16,861 nt of DNA, taken from NCBI GenBank assembly GCA_049680185.1, contig JBAUHI010000008.1:1-16861 (forward strand), written 5' to 3'. The first letter of the stretch is position 1. Every line of letters starts with the position of its first letter. The translations under genes and the position numbers were made by a program. The DNA comes from CAMLHU01 sp049680185 (GTDB taxonomy: Bacteria; Gemmatimonadota; Gemmatimonadetes; Gemmatimonadales; GWC2-71-9). Shown piece after piece: positions 13,418-16,861 of the stretch. The notes beneath the pieces were generated by a model. That model ran no database searches. It was given only the letters and a program-made list of their open reading frames with translations, and was not told the origin of the DNA.

Positions 13418-15871
13418 ATGCCCCACACGACCGCCTTGCGTTCCATCTCGGAGCACGATCTCCGCTCGCTCGATGGCGGCGCGCGTGGGCCTACGATACG
13501 CGTTCACCTCCTTCGCCTCATAGTTCCGCGCACGGGACCTCGCTCGATCTCGATCCCCGTTCGCCTCGTGCTTCTAATTCTCCTCCTTATTCTCTCGTCC
13601 CATCCCGCAGTGCACGCACAGACCCCCGCGCAGCGCGACTCCGTCGAGGCCTTCCGCGATTCGCTGACGCCGATCAGCGACACGGTGACGCTCCGTGCGC
13701 TCGAGGCGCACTTCATCGAGATCGCGAAGCAGGACCGCAACGATCCGATGCGACATCTCCGGCTCGGGTTCATCGCGATGCGTCTGGGTCAGGCGGGGCG
13801 GAAGGATTCCTACGAGGATGCGGCAGGTGAGTTCGAGTGGGCCACCCAGGTGGCGCCGAAGGAGCCGTATGGCTGGTATGGGCTCGGGCTGGCCGAGAAT
13901 GCCATCGGGGACGCGAGCTTCACGCTCCTTGCCGGGATCCAGGCGATGTTCGGGCGTGACCACCTGACCCGCGCCGCGGTCGACTATGCCAAGGCCGCCG
14001 AGGTCGATCCCAGCTTTGTGCGCGGCCTGCTGGAGCTCGGGAACACCGCGCTCGAACAGCGGATGAACGTCAAGCTTGACGCGGCGCTCCTCGCGTTCCG
14101 GCGCGCGGCGGCGACCTCGGGAGGTCACAACACCCAGGTCCTGCTCGTCCGCGGACGGGTCGAGCGCCTGGTGGGCGATCCCGATTCCGCACTGATGGCA
14201 TTCCGGGAGTACACCAAGGCGGACGGCGCGGATACCGCACTCGGGCTCCTGGAGGAGGGGCGGACGCTCTTTCTGCTCGGGTCGCTCGACGGCGAGCGTC
14301 CCTACTACGAGGCCGCCGCCACTGACGACAGCGCCGCAGTGAGCGGCATCCGTCGGGATATCGTGCCGTTGGTGGGTGACACCGCACTCGCCGGACTCGA
14401 CAGTGTGCATGGGAAGGAGCGCGCCAACTGGCTCCGCCGCTTCTGGGGGGTGCGCGATGTGGCCGACCTCCGGAGTCCTGGGGAGCGGGTGCGCGAGCAC
14501 TACCGACGGCTCTTTTATGCCCGGAACCATTTTCGGCTGGTCAGCACCAAGCGGCGCTACAGCATCGAGGAACGGTACCGCAGCTACGATCACGATTATG
14601 ACGATCGCGGCCTGATCTACATCCGCCACGGCGAGCCCACCGACCGGGCGTCGGCCCACACGGTCGGGTTGCCGCTCAACGAGTCGTGGCGGTACCAGCG
14701 CCCCGATGGCGACCTGCTCTTCCACTTCGTGGCGCGCGAGGACGTGCAGGACTACCGGTTGGTGGGGAGCCTCTTCGACATCCTCGGATTCGACACCGCG
14801 ATGGCGTTGGCAGGCGGTGCCGTGCCGGCCAGCCAGCCGCTCTCCGTGGCCGATATCATCGCCGGGAACGCCAGCGTCCTGCCGAGCGGGGTGCGGGGTG
14901 TCGCCCAGGACCTGCTGGTGACCCGGCGTGACTTGTCACCGATCTACGGCCGGCTCCTCTCGTCGAATCTGGACTCGCGGTCACTGCTCGCGGCCGAGCG
15001 CCAGCTCGGCGAGACCAGCATCCAGCGCGGCACCACGAGCGACAGCTACACCCTGCAGTTCGACGGCGACCTGCCGGACACCCGTTGGTCGTTGCTCGTG
15101 GCGGGCCGTGAGGGCGATCGAGAAGTTGCGCATCTCGTGTACGCCATTCCGGGGAAGAGCCTGCATCCGATCTCGGCCACCGCGGGAGAGGTGTATCCGG
15201 TGCGGGTGCGGGTGGCGGTCATCGGACCCGACAGTACGACCGTGGCACGGGTCGATTCGACCAGCATGTTCCTGACCCACCGGGTGCTGGGCGATGGCGA
15301 CTGGCTCATCGGTCGGGTGGCCATGGAATTGCCGCCAGGGCGGTATCGCTACCGGGTGGCCCTGCAGAACGGCGATGTCAACGGACTCGATACCCCCATC
15401 GACACCATCGGGGTGCCGGGGCCCGGCGCGTTCGGAGTGAGCGACATCGTCCTTGGCGCCCGGTCGGCCCATCTCTACTGGCCCGACGCCGCGACCGGCG
15501 ACACTGTGTTCTTCAATCCGGTGGGCGCCATCCGTCCCGACGTATCCCTGGAGGTGTACTACCAGGTGTTCGGGCTTGCCTCGGGCGAGCGCTTCCAGAC
15601 CCAGTTCCGCGTGCTCAAGCCCGGCGGCGGGGGGTTCCTGCACGGCTTGTTCCACCTCTTCGGCGGTGGCGCGCCGGTCTCGGTCGGCTTCGAGGCGGTG
15701 GCGAGCGGACCGGTGGCCGAGGTGCATCGGAGCATCTCGATCGATCGACTCACGCCGGGGGCGTATGAGTTCGAGCTCGCCATCACCCGGGCCGATGGCA
15801 CCGTGCTCCGGCGCCGGGCGCCCTTCCGAGTGCTTGCCCCCGAGAAGCCGGTCCGATCCGCATCACCTTGA
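13418..15871 (+). CDS. Secreted TPR and GWxTD-domain protein
   Basis: The function is unknown; GWxTD-domain proteins are widespread in the FCB group and Acidobacteria and are uncharacterised. From ATG 13418 there are 817 residues. A hydrophobic helix ending in AVHA then QTPAQ is a signal peptide with an AxA-like cleavage site. TPR-like helical pairs follow at about 90-290 (EWATQVAPKEPYGWYGLGLA, YAKAAEVDPSFVRGLLELG). The GWxTD-like core is at about 340-445, with RRFWGVRD, ARNHF and DDRGLIYIRHGEPTDR (395-410). The remaining 370 residues look beta-rich, without a recognised domain. The start is unresolved: GTG 13379 and ATG 13418 give an unusually long region before the signal helix, while GTG 13568 leaves no positive N-terminus. 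It lies 42 bases after the amidase in the same direction, so an envelope role is inferred. Confidence 0.85.
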   Translation: MPHTTALRSISEHDLRSLDGGARGPTIRVHLLRLIVPRTGPRSISIPVRLVLLILLLILSSHPAVHAQTPAQRDSVEAFRDSLTPISDTVTLRALEAHFIEIAKQDRNDPMRHLRLGFIAMRLGQAGRKDSYEDAAGEFEWATQVAPKEPYGWYGLGLAENAIGDASFTLLAGIQAMFGRDHLTRAAVDYAKAAEVDPSFVRGLLELGNTALEQRMNVKLDAALLAFRRAAATSGGHNTQVLLVRGRVERLVGDPDSALMAFREYTKADGADTALGLLEEGRTLFLLGSLDGERPYYEAAATDDSAAVSGIRRDIVPLVGDTALAGLDSVHGKERANWLRRFWGVRDVADLRSPGERVREHYRRLFYARNHFRLVSTKRRYSIEERYRSYDHDYDDRGLIYIRHGEPTDRASAHTVGLPLNESWRYQRPDGDLLFHFVAREDVQDYRLVGSLFDILGFDTAMALAGGAVPASQPLSVADIIAGNASVLPSGVRGVAQDLLVTRRDLSPIYGRLLSSNLDSRSLLAAERQLGETSIQRGTTSDSYTLQFDGDLPDTRWSLLVAGREGDREVAHLVYAIPGKSLHPISATAGEVYPVRVRVAVIGPDSTTVARVDSTSMFLTHRVLGDGDWLIGRVAMELPPGRYRYRVALQNGDVNGLDTPIDTIGVPGPGAFGVSDIVLGARSAHLYWPDAATGDTVFFNPVGAIRPDVSLEVYYQVFGLASGERFQTQFRVLKPGGGGFLHGLFHLFGGGAPVSVGFEAVASGPVAEVHRSISIDRLTPGAYEFELAITRADGTVLRRRAPFRVLAPEKPVRSASP

Positions 15872-15897
15872 CGGCCCCCCTCCGGGCCCCGTAGTCT
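15868..15897 (+). promoter_or_regulatory. Probable leaderless promoter of the second kinase gene
   Basis: TTGACG (15868-15873, overlapping the TGA stop of the preceding gene), 18 bases, TAGTCT (15892-15897), then 6 bases to ATG 15904. The predicted start of transcription is the A of the ATG. No Shine-Dalgarno is visible in the 32-base gap. Confidence 0.5.
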
Positions 15898-15903
15898 TGC
15901 ACG

Positions 15904-16861
15904 ATGTATTGCTCCCGTTGCGGAACGCAATTCCCCGATACGTCCAAGTTCTGCCCGTCGTGTGGCCTCGATATCGGCACAGCGACCACACCGGTGCGTG
16001 CCGTCGCCGCCGGGGAGATGACCGAGCTTGATATCGTGCGGGAAGCGCTCTCCGGGGAGTACGAGATCTCCGATGAGCTGGGACGCGGGGGGATGGCGAT
16101 CGTCTATCGCGCCAAGGACAAGCAGTTGGAGCGCGAGGTGGCCATCAAGGTGCTGCCGTTCTCGCTCGCCTTCGACGCGGAGTTCGTGGAGCGCTTCCAG
16201 CGGGAGGCCCGCACCGCCGCCCAGCTCGAGCATCCGAACATCATCCCGATCTACCGGGTCGGGAAGTCGGGTCGCGTCATCTATTTCGTGATGAAGTTCC
16301 TGCGGGGAAAGACCCTCTCGCGGGTCCTGCACGAGCGCACCCGACTGTCACCGCCGGAGATCCGCCGCATCCTCACCGAGGCGGGGAGCGCCCTGGGGTA
16401 CGCCGCCAAGAGCGGCATCGTCCACCGCGATATCAAGCCCGATAACATCATGTTCGACGAGTTCGGCACCAGCGTGGTGGCCGATTTCGGCATCGCGAAG
16501 GCGGCGAGCGGCCAGAAGCTGACCGGGACCGGAATGTCGATCGGCACGCCGCACTACATGAGTCCAGAGCAGGCGCGCGCCCAGCCCATCGACGGCCGGA
16601 GCGATGTGTACTCGCTCGGCATCGTGGCCTATCAATGCCTCACGGGGCAGGTGCCCTACGACGGCGAGGACAGCTTCTCGATCGGCTACAAGCACATCAT
16701 GGAGCCGATCCCGACCCCGCAGCTGACCACCGGCGACGAACGGGCGCTCTTCGAGGTCATCAAGCAGATGATCATGAAGGACCCCGCCGACCGGTTCCAG
16801 TCGAGCGACGAGCTGATCGCGTCGCTGGAAGGGCATCCGATCGCCCGGGCCGGGACCGCGC
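15904..16861 (+). CDS. Zinc-ribbon Ser/Thr protein kinase, 3' end outside the window
   Basis: The first 319 codons are present. The N-terminal ribbon MYCSRCG...FCPSCG gives four Cys ligands (3, 6, 17, 20). The kinase domain starts at about 53: GRGGMA (60-65), Lys82 in AIKVL, IVHRDIKPDN (172-181) with Asp175-176 region catalytic loop, DFG (195-197), IGTPHYMSPEQ (213-223), and the SDVYSLG segment. All catalytic residues are in place, so the part seen should be active. Whether a membrane helix and extracytoplasmic sensor follow, as in the kinase at 9529-11196, cannot be told here. The ATG is chosen because the ribbon begins at residue 1 and a leaderless-type promoter ends 6 bases upstream. The two kinases are paralogues of the same ribbon-plus-kinase type, with clearly diverged sequences. 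Confidence 0.93.
   Translation, partial: MYCSRCGTQFPDTSKFCPSCGLDIGTATTPVRAVAAGEMTELDIVREALSGEYEISDELGRGGMAIVYRAKDKQLEREVAIKVLPFSLAFDAEFVERFQREARTAAQLEHPNIIPIYRVGKSGRVIYFVMKFLRGKTLSRVLHERTRLSPPEIRRILTEAGSALGYAAKSGIVHRDIKPDNIMFDEFGTSVVADFGIAKAASGQKLTGTGMSIGTPHYMSPEQARAQPIDGRSDVYSLGIVAYQCLTGQVPYDGEDSFSIGYKHIMEPIPTPQLTTGDERALFEVIKQMIMKDPADRFQSSDELIASLEGHPIARAGTA

Noticed and set aside
15873..15888. GGCCC/GGGCC hairpin between the GWxTD gene and the last kinase, as a terminator
   Set aside because: Only 5 bp without a T tract, and it lies between the proposed -35 and -10 elements.

Overview
The window is GC-rich bacterial DNA, almost completely filled with genes. Nothing in it looks like a phage, plasmid, IS element, CRISPR array or RNA gene. 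A GWxTD-domain protein, two zinc-ribbon Ser/Thr kinases, an SSS-type transporter in a cell-wall recycling operon and two exported lipoproteins fit a Gemmatimonadota-like or related environmental lineage. That placement is inference; the sequence carries no rRNA or marker protein that would settle it.

Layout. (1) 86-1828 (-): a gamma-glutamyltranspeptidase with a lipoprotein signal, divergent from the next operon. (2) 1927-7032 (+): a tightly coupled four-gene operon, murQ - anmK - nagZ - SSS transporter, with every junction overlapping by 1-4 bases. It encodes the core of anhydro-MurNAc salvage: NagZ releases anhMurNAc, AnmK phosphorylates it to MurNAc-6-P, and MurQ splits that into GlcNAc-6-P and lactate. 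The SSS protein sits where AmpG or a PTS importer would be expected. (3) 7034-7108: a long hairpin made of heptad repeats between convergent operons. (4) 7124-11196 (-): a phospho-signalling operon of zinc-ribbon Ser/Thr kinase, PP2C phosphatase and a membrane protein joining a cytoplasmic FHA domain to an extracytoplasmic trypsin-like protease. (5) 11357-13375 (+): an exported lipoprotein N-acetylmuramoyl-L-alanine amidase, divergent from the kinase operon and carrying an in-frame inverted minisatellite. (6) 13418-15871 (+): a secreted TPR/GWxTD protein. (7) 15904-16861 (+): a second zinc-ribbon Ser/Thr kinase, cut by the window end.

Two themes tie the window together. The first is cell-wall turnover (amidase, NagZ, AnmK, MurQ, transporter, possibly GGT) placed beside kinase/phosphatase/FHA signalling; in other bacteria such kinases often respond to wall state, but the link here is only by neighbourhood. 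The second is expression architecture. Three plus-strand genes have a TTG(A/C)CG-N18-TAnnnT promoter ending 6-8 bases before the start codon with no Shine-Dalgarno, so they look leaderless or nearly so. Three minus-strand genes start at GTG or TTG behind a Shine-Dalgarno with a 5-base spacer.

Gaps between genes are all under 165 bases, and their content is listed. Most other long open frames on either strand are high-GC shadows of these genes.
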